NCBI GenBank assembly: GCA_029449235.1
Contig: JANATG010000005.1
Coordinates: forward strand, 1,054,001 to 1,118,000
DNA: 64,000 bases
DNA from: Linnemannia schmuckeri
Taxonomy: Eukaryota; Mortierellomycota; Mortierellomycetes; Mortierellales; Mortierellaceae
Reading direction: 5' to 3'
Below the pieces are notes generated by a model, which made no database searches, was not told where the DNA came from, and saw nothing but the letters and a program-made list of their open reading frames with translations. Shown piece by piece: positions 48,801 through 60,800 of the stretch. The translations under genes were made by a program, and so were the position numbers. The first letter of the stretch is position 1. Each line of letters begins with the position of its first letter.

Positions 48801-51642
48801 TCATGTGCGGTCCATATGATGGTAACAATGTCCTTCTCCACCAGCTGGACCTCAAGACCAACTACTATCCTGACCCTATTGTTGAGCTGGTCTACCATTT
48901 TGCAGGCTATCTCTTTATTGCCTGGTTCGCCTTGACGGTCCATATTGTCAACCCAACTTCGATGGGATCTGGCCCCACGTTGATGGACATTTTCATTAAC
49001 CAGGCTGTCAAAATGTTCTCGCGCAGAAAGAAGGTGATCGTTCGTCAATCCGATTCGAGCGCGTCTTCCGATACGAGTGTAGATCTGGAAAAGGCCAAGC
49101 TAGGAGAGACTCGCTTGGATGTCTTTTCGAAGGGACTGGATCGACGCGACCCTGTTACCATTCGTGTCGAAGCTTTGAGTCTCTCTGTATTTTTGTCTAC
49201 GTCTGAGTGGAGCTTCCGTGGTTTCTTGAGTGCTCTGAAGAAGGAGACAAGAGAAAAGAAGCTTTTGAGAGAGGTCGATGTCGTTTTCCCAGCTGGCGAG
49301 TTGACCGCCATTCTGGGCGGAAGTGGTGCCGGAAAGGTGAGACTTCCTTGCCTTACAAGTTGCTTCAAGTTTCGAGATGATTTAAAAGATGAGCGATTGT
49401 TAATGACTAACAAACACTCTTAACGGTGCGGCGATATAGACGAGTTTGTTGAATGCATTGTTGCATCGAACACCTGCCAATCTCAAGATGACAGGAGCTA
49501 TTTATTATAATGACACCAAGAACCCCTCGTTGCGAACCATCAATGCTGTGACTTCGTATGTTCGTCAGGACGACAACTTCTTACTCTCCCACTTGACTGT
49601 TCGGGAGACTCTTCAGTATGCCGCTGAGCTGCAAATGGACGAGTCCATTCCAAAAGCTGACAAGTACGCCAAGGTTGAGGACATCATCGATCTCCTCGGA
49701 CTCCGGGAGTGCGCCGATGTGATTATTGGAAGTGCCGCAGTCAAGGGATGCTCGGGCGGTCAACGCCGTCGCGTGTCAATCGGCATCCAACTCGTCACTG
49801 AACCCTCGTGCTTGTTCTTGGATGAACCTACAAGTGGTCTGGATGCACTGACAGGTAAGGACTATGTTTTTCTATAGTAAAATATAGGTGCTAGAAAGCA
49901 CCTTGTTGTACCTGAAACTAATATGCTTTAAATGCTTTTTCTGATCCTTCAAATATCACAGCCAAGGCAGTGGTTTTGACGCTCAAGCAGATTGCAGCCA
50001 GCGGCAGAACGGTTATTTGCACGATCCACCAGCCCCGCGCCGACATCTGGCATGTCTTTGACAATGTGGTCCTGCTTGTGACAGGAGGATGTGCTGCCTA
50101 CTCAGGACGTGCTGATAGGGTCGTCGGCTATTTCGAAGAAGCTGGACATGTTGCCCCCACTTTCACCAATGTCCCAGGTACTGTTCATTGTCTCGTAGTT
50201 AACGAGCCATGTGTGTGTTGTGTACACGAGAAACGTGGTTTGTTGACATATCATGTTTTCTTATCACTTAATAGATTTTATCTTGGACACCGCCTCTGTT
50301 AACCTTCGGTCTGCTCAGTTGGAAGAAAATACTAGAAAGGTCGTAGATGGTCTTGTGGGTCGATTCAATACCCACAAGAAGGAGATGCTGGCATCACAGC
50401 TGCCCTCTCATTCCCTCGGCCAACTGCCCAGAGTTAACCCTCAGTATGCCCGCTTTAGCAAGGCCTTCCCGATTCTGACGCGCCGCTCATTTGTCAATAC
50501 ATTTCGTCAGAAGGGTCTGTACTTCAACAGGGTCTTCCAGCCTGTCATTGTGGCTATCATCATGACCATCTTTTTTGCGCCATTGGGCAATAAGCCCAGC
50601 GATGTCATCAGTCGCTTTGGTCTGCTGCAACAAACATCTCCCATTGTCTTTTCGGGCATGCTCAACAACGTCGCCATGTATCCCTTCGAGGTAAATGCAA
50701 TTTTGATCTTGGCACGCGATCTACAACATGCGAAGCAGAGGTAATTATCAGCATTTGCTAACAAACACCGTTCTTCCTCCCCTCCCCCTTTCTCTTGAAT
50801 AACCATACTTAGCGTGACATTGCATACCGCGAGATCTCTGACGGAGGATACAGTCCAACGTCATTCTTCTTTTCGTTCCTGGTCAACGAGCTTCCTCTTG
50901 AGATCTTTGGGTCGCTGGGAGTGACGGTGTTCATGCTTGTGATCACACAGATGAGGACGACGGTGTTGACGTTCTTTTCGTTCTGGGTCATTATGTTTGG
51001 TTACATCAACACAGGCGAGAGTGTCGGCTTGGCCTTTTCGACCTTTGCCACCCATGCCGGCTTCAATATCACTATCATGAGTGCCGTGGTATGTCTTCTC
51101 TTCTTCGCATTCTTTTTCTTATTTTTGTATTCTTCCTATTGTCGTTCTCTTTTTTTATTATTTTCTTGTTCTTGTTCTTGTTCTTGTTCTTGTTCTTGTT
51201 CTTGTTCTTGTTTTCACTATTATTATTTTTTTATCACAATGACTAAGTTATGGATGCAATGGACACTTACTAACCACACTTATGGTTGTATTATTTTCAA
51301 TACTCTTCAACGAAACAGATCAGCGTTTTCTCGTTTATGACGGGATTTATGTCATTGAATATCCCCAAGTGGTTGGCCTACATTAATCACATCTCGCTGT
51401 TCAAGTACGGATCGGTGATTATGACGCGCAACGAGTTTGAGAACAAGGTTTTTGATTGCTCGCCTGAACAGCTTCAAACTGGCGCGTGTCCTTACAAGAC
51501 GGGCGAGGATGTGATTAGGCTGTTCAACTTCCAGGATAAGGACTGGAATCTGTACATGGGCTTGTTTGTTACTGTTGTGATTGCGTATCGTTTGCTGGCC
51601 TGGCTGGTGCTTGTTGCTAAGGTCAAGAGTCACCGGTGGTAG
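45876..51642 (+). CDS. Full-size ABCG transporter, YOL075c-like
   Basis: Twelve exons: 45876-46293, 46599-46788, 46941-47203, 47313-48143, 48256-48355, 48441-48526, 48633-49336, 49440-49854, 49962-50177, 50275-50690, 50813-51088, 51319-51642; 1412 residues. Order is NBD1-TMD1-NBD2-TMD2, the reverse ABCG layout. NBD1: Walker A GGSGSGKTT (residues 145-153), signature ISGGE (262-266), Walker B LLCDE. NBD2: Walker A GGSGAGKT (858-865), signature CSGGQ, Walker B CLFLDEPTSGLD. Both Walker A sites keep the Lys, unlike classic Pdr5-type pumps whose first site is degenerate; the wording is that of WHITE-type half transporters, so it best fits the YOL075c group. It is a membrane exporter of unknown substrate. 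The intron after exon 3 has a GC donor, and intron 1 has a weak GTTCGT donor. Confidence 0.88.
51163..51210 (+). repeat. (TTCTTG)8 in the last ABC-gene intron
   Basis: Eight perfect hexamer copies within the intron 51089-51318. Confidence 0.95.
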
Positions 51643-51972
51643 CATTGCTTTATTTTGCTACGTAGTCTTGTAGGAACCGTTTTCAATTAATACATTTAAT
51701 CTTCAGTGCTAATGACTGCTCATTGTCCGTTGTTAATGATGTTCATGGTGTTTGTTATCTGCTTTATCTGTTACTACCAACGTGGACGTTTTTCCATGTC
51801 ACTCGTAGATTTGACAACTTCAAAAACGTGGAATTGACCCTTTTTGGAGTCAGATCAATAATGCCACGTACACTAAAAATACAGTCAGATGCAGTTGCGG
51901 CGATGCGATTTTTTGCAGACGGAAAGAAGATAGTCCCTGCCCCTGCCCCTCCTCAGAGCCCATTTTTTATTT

Positions 51973-52009
<37 letters not shown>

Positions 52010-52321
52010 GGAGCCTCTTCGCTCTCCTGTCCCTTTCGTTCTTTAATTTTTGACTCTTCCTGTTCGTTGTACTGCTTTTTCTTTGTGGAGTCGTAAAGCC
52101 CTTCCTGTTCTTCTTTTCCATCACACATCTCTTTCGCCCACTTTCACCTTTCTTTCCTTCTCTCGACTCCTTCGCTTCTTCCTTTCTCCTCCACTCTGCC
52201 CTCTCCACTCCACTGCTATCCGTTCTTTGTGTCAGCAAATACCCTCTGACAGAACAGAGCACACACACACACTTTTTCCTTCATATTACCCTTTTTCTTG
52301 CTTTTTTTTTCTCCACTAGTG
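51643..52321. other. Intergenic, kexin-1 promoter and leader
   Basis: It holds the ABC gene 3' end, a T run at about 51976-52007 and a CT-rich leader running up to the kexin ATG. No gene was seen. Confidence 0.45.
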
Positions 52322-55300
52322 ATGAAGCCCGTCCTCCTGTTGTTGGGCGCCTTGGCCTTCATCGCCACCGCTCCTCCACAAACACAGGCAGCCAAACCCC
52401 CACTGCCCTACGACGCAATCAACCATCACTACTACACCGTCAAGTTCAACAACCTGGACGTCACCTCACCGCAGGAGATTGCCCGCCATCTTGGAGTTGA
52501 GTATGTCGGTCAGGTCGGCGAGCTTAAGCAGTACCATCTCTTCAGCTACGAAAAGACGATCCATGAGAAGCGAGCTGATGTCGAAGAGGTTTACGGACAA
52601 CAACAGTTCAATTCCAGTAGCCATGATGTTGTTCTTCAGAGATACCAGCAACTCAAGGAGTCCAAAGCGTTTCACCGGGAGTTACTGCAGAGGACCTATG
52701 CCAGCCAGTTGAGCAAACGTGGAGAAACAGGAGCAGGCGAAGAGCAACTGGTGTCGTACAACTTACCGACGACCATGATGAACCTGCATCCCTTGGGACC
52801 TATCGACAAGCAGGTCTTGAGGCAACGAGTCAAGCGTGAGTTGGTCATTAATGTTGACCGCCGAGATGAGCATGTCAAGGGCGAGGCGCAACCTCAGGAC
52901 GGAACGGCGGCACGCTTTGCAATCAAGGATCCAGGCTTCCAATATCAGTGGCACTTGGTGAGTGTTACATTGTTCTGTAATTTTAAGCAGGGACAGGAAA
53001 GAGAACAGAGCTCTGCTCTCATTCTTTTTCCACTTTGTGCTGGAGTTGTTCTCTGATGTGTATGGATGCTGTACGGCTGGTACCATTCAAATTGAACCGG
53101 TCTGCGAGTCTGGACCGCAAGGGACAACTTGATTGCAAACAATTGCAATTATTAAAGCAAGAGGCGAAAGAAAAACGACGGGTGTGTACATCCAGAGGCT
53201 AACTGTGATATTTACTTGTTATTATTATCTTATTTAGCACAATACGCTTCAGCCCGGCAACGATATCAATGTGACAGGAGTCTGGCAGCAAGGTATCACT
53301 GGAAAGGGCACTGTTGTGGCTATCATCGACGATGGTCTTGATGCAGAGAGCGAAGACTTGGCGGTGAACTTTGTAAGTGACACCTGTGCAGAGGGTAGTC
53401 AGAATAACTGATGGTGATCAAGCTGAACTGATCAAAACTGATCATCGTACTATTTTCAGACAGCAGGGGATAATTCGACTGACACACTTGTATCACAACG
53501 TATTTATTATCACCTTTCTGTAGCATGCAAAGGGATCGCATGATTTCAACGACAATGTGGATATTCCACTTCCTCGACTCTGGAACGATGACCATGGAAC
53601 ACGCTGTGCAGGAGAAATCGCATCGGCAAAAAACGACCTGTGCGGAGTCGGAATCGCATGGGACGCCAAGGTCGCAGGTGTCCGCATCCTCTCAGGACCC
53701 ATTACCGATGTCCAGGAAGCAGAGGCACTCAACTATAATTACCAAGAGACTCAGATCTACTCCTGCAGTTGGGGCCCCACTGACGACGGCATTGAGATGG
53801 CAGGACCCACTGGACTCCTCATGGAAGCCTTTGTCAACGGTGTGACCCAGGGACGAGGCGGTCTAGGTAGCATTTACGTCTTTGCCACTGGTAACGGAGG
53901 ACGGGCCGGCGACAACTGCAACTTTGACGGCTACACCAACAGTCGTTACACCATCTCCATTGGTGCCATTTCTCGGGATAATCAACACCCTGACTACTCT
54001 GAGGCTTGCTCTGCACAGTTGGCCGTGACTTACAGTTCTGGCGACCACAGCTGGATCGTAAGTGTCGTTTAGGGGTTTTTTTTATAGCGATTTGTTACAT
54101 TGCCACGTTCAAAGTCAATTCATTGTGCTAATTCTTTGTGTATGTATTTTTACAAATAGTACACTTGCGACCGTGGCAAGAGAAACTGCTTTGAGAGACA
54201 CAGTGGAACATCCGCTGCTGCGCCTATTGCTGCCGGTATTTATGCCCTTGTCCTGGAAGTGAAGTACGGAACAATCAATAGCAGCTAGCGATACGTGGTA
54301 TGTATATCTACTCAAGAGTGCATCCATGGCTATAAGTACTGACACAAGATGCCTACTATATTACTTTGTCATAGGCCTGAATTGAACTGGCGTGATATGC
54401 AGTATCTGACAGTGTACACTGCCGTTGTGGTCGATGAAAACGATCCAGACTGGCAGGAAACGTCGACGGGACGGTTGTTCAACCACAAGTATGGTTACGG
54501 AAGTTTGGACGCCTATGCTATTGTGGAACTTGCCAAGACCTGGGTCTCTGTCGGTCCTCAGGTCGCCTACGAGTCCCCCGTCATTCAGGTGAATGGTGAT
54601 ATTCCTTCTGGTACTGACGACAACACTGGAGTGACGGGTAAAATTGGCTTACCTTCAGTGTTCGTGGTAACAAAGGAGGCTTTGAAGGCTGTCAAGTTTG
54701 GAAGCCTTGAGCATGTCACCGTGACCGTCAACATTGCCCATCACTACCGCGGTGAAGTCGAAGTCGAGCTCCGAAGCCCTGATAGTATCATCTCTATCCT
54801 GGCACCTCAGCGACCCCATGATAACTCCACTATTGGATTCGCAGACTGGACCTTCACCACCGTTAAGCACTGGTACGTTTATGTCTTTATCATGCCTATT
54901 GTGACTGAGGAAAGATTAATGTAGCTTACAGGGCTAAGTAACTCATTTCTCCTACGACATACGACTTAACCATAACAGGGAGGAGGACCCCGTTGGACCT
55001 TGGACCTTGACCGTCTATGATCGTGTTAATCCGGCCAATACCGGCACCTTTTTGAACTGGAAGCTGGGATTGTATGGTGAGGTCGAGAACGGTCGTCCAG
55101 CCACCCCTCCAGGTGAACCTGCAGTACCTCCACCAGTAGCAGTGCCTACAACATCAGCAGCGCTCCCCACCAAGACAGAGGATGCCGGCAACGCTAAGGC
55201 TGGCGAGGGACAAACGAGCATTAAGATCAGCCCATTCATCTTTGTCATGTTTGGCGGTATGTTTGTTGCCATCGGAGCAGCGCTATTTTTGATGTACCGC

Positions 55301-55753
55301 CAAAGAACCAACCCCAGGAGCGTGTTTGGAGCTGGCAACAACGATGACGAAGAAGCCGGTCAACGTGGCGGATTGCTTGGTCGCCGCGGAGACTATGAGT
55401 TTGATGAGCTTCCAACCCATGAGCTGGGCGATTCGGATGACGACTCTGACGAGGACGAAAGACAGGACCCTGACGCCCGTCGGATTGTGTTTGATAGAAG
55501 CAATCTTGTAGACTCTGACAACGAGGGAGAGATAAAGGAGGCCAAGACTGGTCAGCGCGAGATGACCAGCCCATTATCGAGCGGAGAGGAGATTGGGCGT
55601 GAGAGCAGCTTTGAGGAGGCGGAAGAGGACGACGAGGAGGATGATGACGACGAGGATGACTTTAAGGACCATCTTGGTGCGGCCGGGACCAAGGTCAAGG
55701 GTGACAGCTGGGACGAGTTTAGCACGCTTGTCAAGTCGAAGGATGCTCGCTAA
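52322..55753 (+). CDS. KEX2: Kexin-like subtilase 1 (proprotein convertase)
   Basis: Six exons: 52322-52957, 53238-53372, 53524-54057, 54160-54263, 54375-54872, 54979-55753; 893 residues. Kexins cut secretory proproteins after Lys-Arg in the late Golgi. The order is signal peptide (MKPVLLLLGALAFIATAPPQ), prodomain with Lys-Arg sites (RQRVKRELV), S8 catalytic domain, P domain (after QYLTVYTA), and one membrane helix (FIFVMFGGMFVAIGAALFLM) with an acidic cytosolic tail. The catalytic set appears complete: Asp243 in IIDDGLD, His281 in DDHGTRCAGE, Asn381 in ATGNGG, Ser453 in SGTSAAAP. The spacing 38-100-72 matches yeast Kex2 to within a residue. A close paralog follows in tandem. Confidence 0.93.
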
Positions 55754-56608
55754 AAAGCATCGGATATCCCTTATAGATTATTCAAGAAAAATATTTGCAA
55801 CACGATGAATACAATTTTGCACCACCCTTTTACATCGAATGCAGATGAAAAGGGATAGGAGGGAAGGCATGCAGGCGAGCCCTGCTTCAAGGATGTATGG
55901 GAATGAACAGAAAGGGTATATTCTTTGTGGTGATTATTTTGGATGTGCCACTAGTGAGAAGCGAAGAGTAAAAGTGAATGATGGAACTCGCTTTCTGTCT
56001 TCGCTTTCTATTGTCATTTTCTGTATTCTTTACTTCTCTTTCTGCTCTTCACTCCTCTCCCTCTTTCTCTTCGTCGCACTCTCACTCTCACTCCCATCTT
56101 CCTCGTTCTTGCTCTCAAGCAGTTCAGCAGCCCCCCTCCTTTCCTCTCCCCCTCCCTTCATCTCTCTTTTCTTGCTCCGTCTAATCCCTTATTTTTAGGA
56201 CTCGAAATGCTGACCCTTGTTTGAGGTGTGCTCCTTCTTTCGCTACTACTTTTCTTCGCTAAGCTTTTCTTTTTCTATTACACCCTGATCTCCTTCCTCC
56301 TTGCCCTTACAAGAAATCCAGAGAGCACGTTTGTTCTGCAACTTGACTGTCGAAAAGGTTCTGGCCAGACTGGACCGAACGAAACGAACAAACGAGTGAA
56401 CATGTTTCTATCATTCCTATTCCGTTCTTTTTTCCCCTTGTTATTCTTGTCCCTTTTGATAACCCCACTTCCTTGCATTCTTTCTCTTCTTTTCTCTTCT
56501 CTTCTTCTCTTCTCTTCTCTTTCTACGAACAACACCAGTTTCCCCACACACATCCGAACTCAAAACACGCAGCACACGGACACAACAACAGAAAAAAGTC
56601 CGCCAAAA
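55754..56608. other. Spacer between the two kexin genes
   Basis: 3' end of the first kexin gene, then a CT-rich stretch (56030-56170, 56470-56525) that is probably the promoter and leader of the second. The frame of the second gene stays open upstream into this leader, but it reads as CT-rich DNA. Confidence 0.45.
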
Positions 56609-59600
56609 ATGAGTGCACGAACCACCATCATAACAATACGTCTTGTTAAGACATCCTGTATCGTCGGGCTGACTGTAGTCCTCCTGGCCCTCTTGACCAG
56701 TAATCACTCTCACGCCTACACCTACGGTCGGAAAGATTTCATCCCAGACTATGACCACGATACCCGGGACTATTATCTTATCCGTGCACAGTCGCCTCAT
56801 CAACATCATCATCATCACAAGCAAGGAGCAGGACCAGACGATTATGCATGGACGCTACATGAGGACCAGCAACGGGGGATGGGCGACTTGTTGGGGTTGC
56901 GGTTCGAGGCTGCGGTGGGGCAATTGCCGGACTATTTTCTCTACAGCGCTCCGAAGCGGTTTGTTGATGGCCAGCTATCAAGTGCCTCACAGCCTACACG
57001 GAAAGAAAGAGGAGGTGGATTAACAAAGAGATCCACAATCTCGCCAAAGTTTGGCGACTCCACACTGCTTTCAACATCCAGTATAGACGCAGGACCAGAG
57101 TCAGAATTAGAGGAAGCTGAAAGCACTGATGCAATTGCAGAGCCAGATCCAGTCGTCAAGCGGTTCCATGCCCTGAAACGAGAGTACATCGAACGCCTGG
57201 AAATGTCAGTGCCAGCAGGAGGAGCAGGAAAAGGAGGGGTAGTATCACTCTGGGAGGCAAAGCGCAACGATCTGCAGGCAGATATTGTGCAAGCCATGGA
57301 GACCATAGAGCGACAGGAACTTCGGCAGCGCAACAAGAAGAGGGTGCCACTCCCCGATTTTAATAGCAGCGTACAACAACCGTCACCGGCAGGAGAGGCG
57401 CAAGGAGGAGGAGGAGGTCGAGAGGCGAAAAGTCCAGTTCGTCGAGGTGGTGGGGAGAACAGGCCAATGAGACCCAGTAGCAGTGAGCAGGAACAGGAGG
57501 AGATCGAGAATGCTGCTGAGGATGAGGAGGTTGCTGAAGAAGAGCAGGAGGAGCAGAGGCAGGGGGGGCAGACTGCGTCGGATGATGAAGGGGGTGAGGA
57601 GCAAGAAGGGGAGAGTTCAGAGCAGGATGAAGGGTCTGGGGAGACACAGGAGGAAGAAGAAGGAGAGGAAGAGTGGGATCCAGAGGATGACCCCAAGGCT
57701 GAGTACCAGCCTGCAGGAGAAGAACAGCCTGAGGACGGGTTTGCGCAAAAGTTTGATATTGACGATCCTGGATTTCGATACCAATGGCATCTGGTAAGCA
57801 ATGCGATTTTTGTTTTTGCTCTAGATGTTCACAAATTTGTGCGACGAAGGATGGCGATACTAATACTTTTCTGGCTATTTTCGGGCGTGTGTATAAAAAT
57901 CAGCATAATACCAAGGATAAACATGATATCAACGTTACTGGAGTCTGGGAGCAAGGTAATTCACAAGGGCCGACCTGTTTGAAAAAGCGTTTGTACACCA
58001 TTTGCGTTCAATGCCCACGCAAATGCCGGACGAATTGCTATTGACATCGGCCAGATTTCATTTTTAATCGCGTACGACCCATGGAAGAGCAATGAAAGAC
58101 AAAAGTATCCAGGCGATTTTAATAGTAAAATGTCTAGACATGTGTATTCAGGGCAGCGTGCTTGCGCCCCTGGAGGAACAACAAACTAACATCTGGATTA
58201 CTTTGACACTTGTATAGGCATTAATGGTACTGGCGTGAACGTGGCTATCATTGACGATGGCCTGGACTTGACGAGTGAGGATCTCGCACCTAACTTTGTA
58301 AGTCAGGTGTCGCTTTTTGCTTGAAATAGTCGCAACAGCTTCATTCTGCAATTTGTAATACTCATCTGCAACCTCTATATGTACAATAGTTCAAGGAGGG
58401 TTCCTGGGACTTTAATGATCGGACAGCGCTTCCAATGCCAAGACTTATCGACGATCAGCATGGAACTCGCTGTGCAGGAGAAATCGCCGCCGCCAAGAAC
58501 GATCTCTGCGGACTGGGCGTTGCCTATGGCGCAAAAGTAGCCGGTCTACGAATCCTCTCTGGCCAAATCACAGACGTCGATGAGGCCGCTGCGCTCAACT
58601 ATCGGTTTCAGGACAACCATATCTATTCCTGCAGCTGGGGTCCACCCGACGATGGCCAGAGCATGGATGCACCAAAGGGCGTGGTGTTGGACGCCATGAA
58701 AAACGGGATCAAGAATGGGCGGTCCGGTCTCGGGAGCATCTTTGTTTTTGCAACGGGAAACGGTGGTAGTCAGGGTGACGATTGTAATTTTGATGGGTAT
58801 ACGAATAGTTTATATACAGTCAGTATTGGGGCCATTGACCGTACTGGAAGACATCCTTATTACTCGGAAGCTTGTTCTGCACAGCTGGCTGTCACGTACA
58901 GCAACGGCGGCGGCAGTGCCATTGTAAGTTATTAGCTCTTGCGATTCAGCTGGCTCGTGGACAGGGTGTGGTATACTTATCACTAGCCATTATCTCCCTC
59001 GTTTTGAAAATAGTACACGTGCGATGTAGGAGAGCGCAGGTGCTATGATCAACACGGCGGCACAAGCGCGGCAGCTCCCATTGCGGCGGGTATGATCGCA
59101 CTTGTCCTCTCAGTCCGGCCAGATCTCAGCTGGAGAGACGTCCAATACCTCCTCATGACAACCGCCATCCCCGTGTCTGTCGACGACGAAGACTGGCAAA
59201 AGACCGCAGCCGGTCGAATGTTCAATCACAAGTTTGGCTACGGGAGTCTAGACGCCTATGCACTTGTCGAGGCCGCAAAGTCTTTCCAATCACTGGGGCC
59301 TCAGACATCGTTCCACCCGGTGGCGATTCCTGTCGGACGCAAGATTCCACAAAACGCCAAGGGTGTGGTCTCAGTGCTAAAGGTCGCGCAGGAGGATCTG
59401 TTGGCGGAGGGGGTTCGACTCGGGACGTTGGAACATATCACGGTGACGGTTAACATTGAGCATGGGCGGCGTGGAGATGTGGAGGTTGTTTTGACAAGTC
59501 CGAATAATGTCGAGTCGAAACTAGGTGTGAGACGGCGGTATGATGCGGCCACGACTGGGTTCTCTAACTGGACTTTTATGACCGTCAAGCATTGGTAAGA

Positions 59601-60474
59601 AAGCTGCCCAGGAAGAGTCAAGTTGATTTTCTGGTTTGAATGATCTCTTGCGGCAAGCGGTTATTGACATTTTTTTTTCTTTTGAATGGCTATTAGGGAT
59701 GAGAACCCGGTGGGCGAATGGAAGTTGACGGTGCGCGATCAAAGCAATCCGGATTTCAGTGGCAAATTTGTGGACTGGAGGATTCAATTCTGGGGAGAGA
59801 CCAAGCGCGAGGTGGCTAATATTAAAGCCAAACCATTGACGACTTCTACTGGGGATGAGGATGAGCAGCTTTTGAGCGAATTGCAGCCCGATGGAGAGAG
59901 CCATAGCATCAAGCCTGCTGATATGACAGAGGACGTTGGCGGAGAAGAGAAGGAGAAGGAGAAGGAGCCAACATCTCAACCGGTACAACCTCCTGCTGAT
60001 ACGTCGAACTCTGAGAGCAAGGTGATCGTGGACAAGGACCCCACTATTCCCAAGTTAGGCAACAAGGACAATGAGAGTCTTCCTGCAACCGCACTTCATG
60101 AAATCGTGGACCCAGCTCAAGCAGAGAGCTCAGTTTTTGAGCCAGATCCGGAGGAACAAGTCGCCTCGACAGTCAGCCGGACGTTGTATGCGTTTGTTGG
60201 CGTCATTGGAGTCGGTGGTCTGATCGCCGGTTACTTGACGCGACACAAGTGGGATGGTCGAGGACAATATGCGAGTATTCGTGGGGGCGGCGGTGGCGGA
60301 GGAGGTGGAAGTGGGGCTGGAGATTTGGACCGCAACTTTGTGAACGATGATGATGATATCGACCTCTTGCCGCGGGGGCTTCGTCCAGGACGGTCTGATT
60401 CGAGTCTGACAGATTGTGAGGATGATGATGATATTGTAGGCGGCGATAGAGAGACGAGACAGCAGCAGCAGTAG
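56609..60474 (+). CDS. Kexin-like subtilase 2, tandem paralog with long acidic prodomain
   Basis: Six exons: 56609-57793, 57904-57955, 58218-58297, 58390-58923, 59014-59594, 59697-60474; 1069 residues. The catalytic and P domains parallel kexin 1 throughout: Asp425 (IIDDGLD), His463 (DDQHGTRCAGE), Asn563 (ATGNGG) and Ser635 (GGTSAAAP), with identical spacing 38-100-72. The main catalytic exon is the same length (534 nt) in both. An extra intron splits the exon that starts HNT, after VTGVWEQ; kexin 1 has none there. The pre-pro region is 395 residues, nearly twice that of kexin 1, with a His run (HQHHHHH) and a Glu-rich tract (about residues 290-375). After the P domain come a Glu/Pro-rich stretch and a membrane helix (TLYAFVGVIGVGGLIAGYL). 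It is probably an active but differently regulated kexin. Confidence 0.9.
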
Positions 60475-60800
60475 CAGGAGACGAGAGGACTGGAGATGGA
60501 GAGCTGGTCGTATGGATAGGGATGGCAACGGACTGCTTCTGCAGGCGGGGTTGAGACGGGGAGTGATACGGACGATGAAGACTTTTTATTGCAATGAGTA
60601 AAACTAAGGTCGCAGGACTGGATTCTGTTGCTTCTGAATAAGCAGGCAGAATCTAGTCCTGCGACCTTACTTGTCGAACACGAGTAGGCTACATGATTAA
60701 GAAATTAAAAATATCATCCGCCCCCCTTAATAATGATTGGAGAAGTGAGTGAACAACGTGACCACGAGCGGTTTTGTGGTGTTGTGTAAGAGTGGGTCTA
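60475..60800. other. Kexin-2 downstream region and LINE target side
   Basis: 3' region of kexin 2 with the hairpin at 60605-60669. It ends with the left copy of the LINE target duplication, GTAAGAGTGGGTCTA, at 60786-60800. Confidence 0.6.
60605..60669. repeat. 65-bp hairpin downstream of kexin 2
   Basis: Two 23-bp stems (left starts TAAGGTCGCAGGACT, right ends AGTCCTGCGACCTTA) with one mismatch and a 19-nt centre, in which TGCTT and AAGCA can pair further. It could be an RNA 3'-end structure or a small palindromic repeat. Confidence 0.85.
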
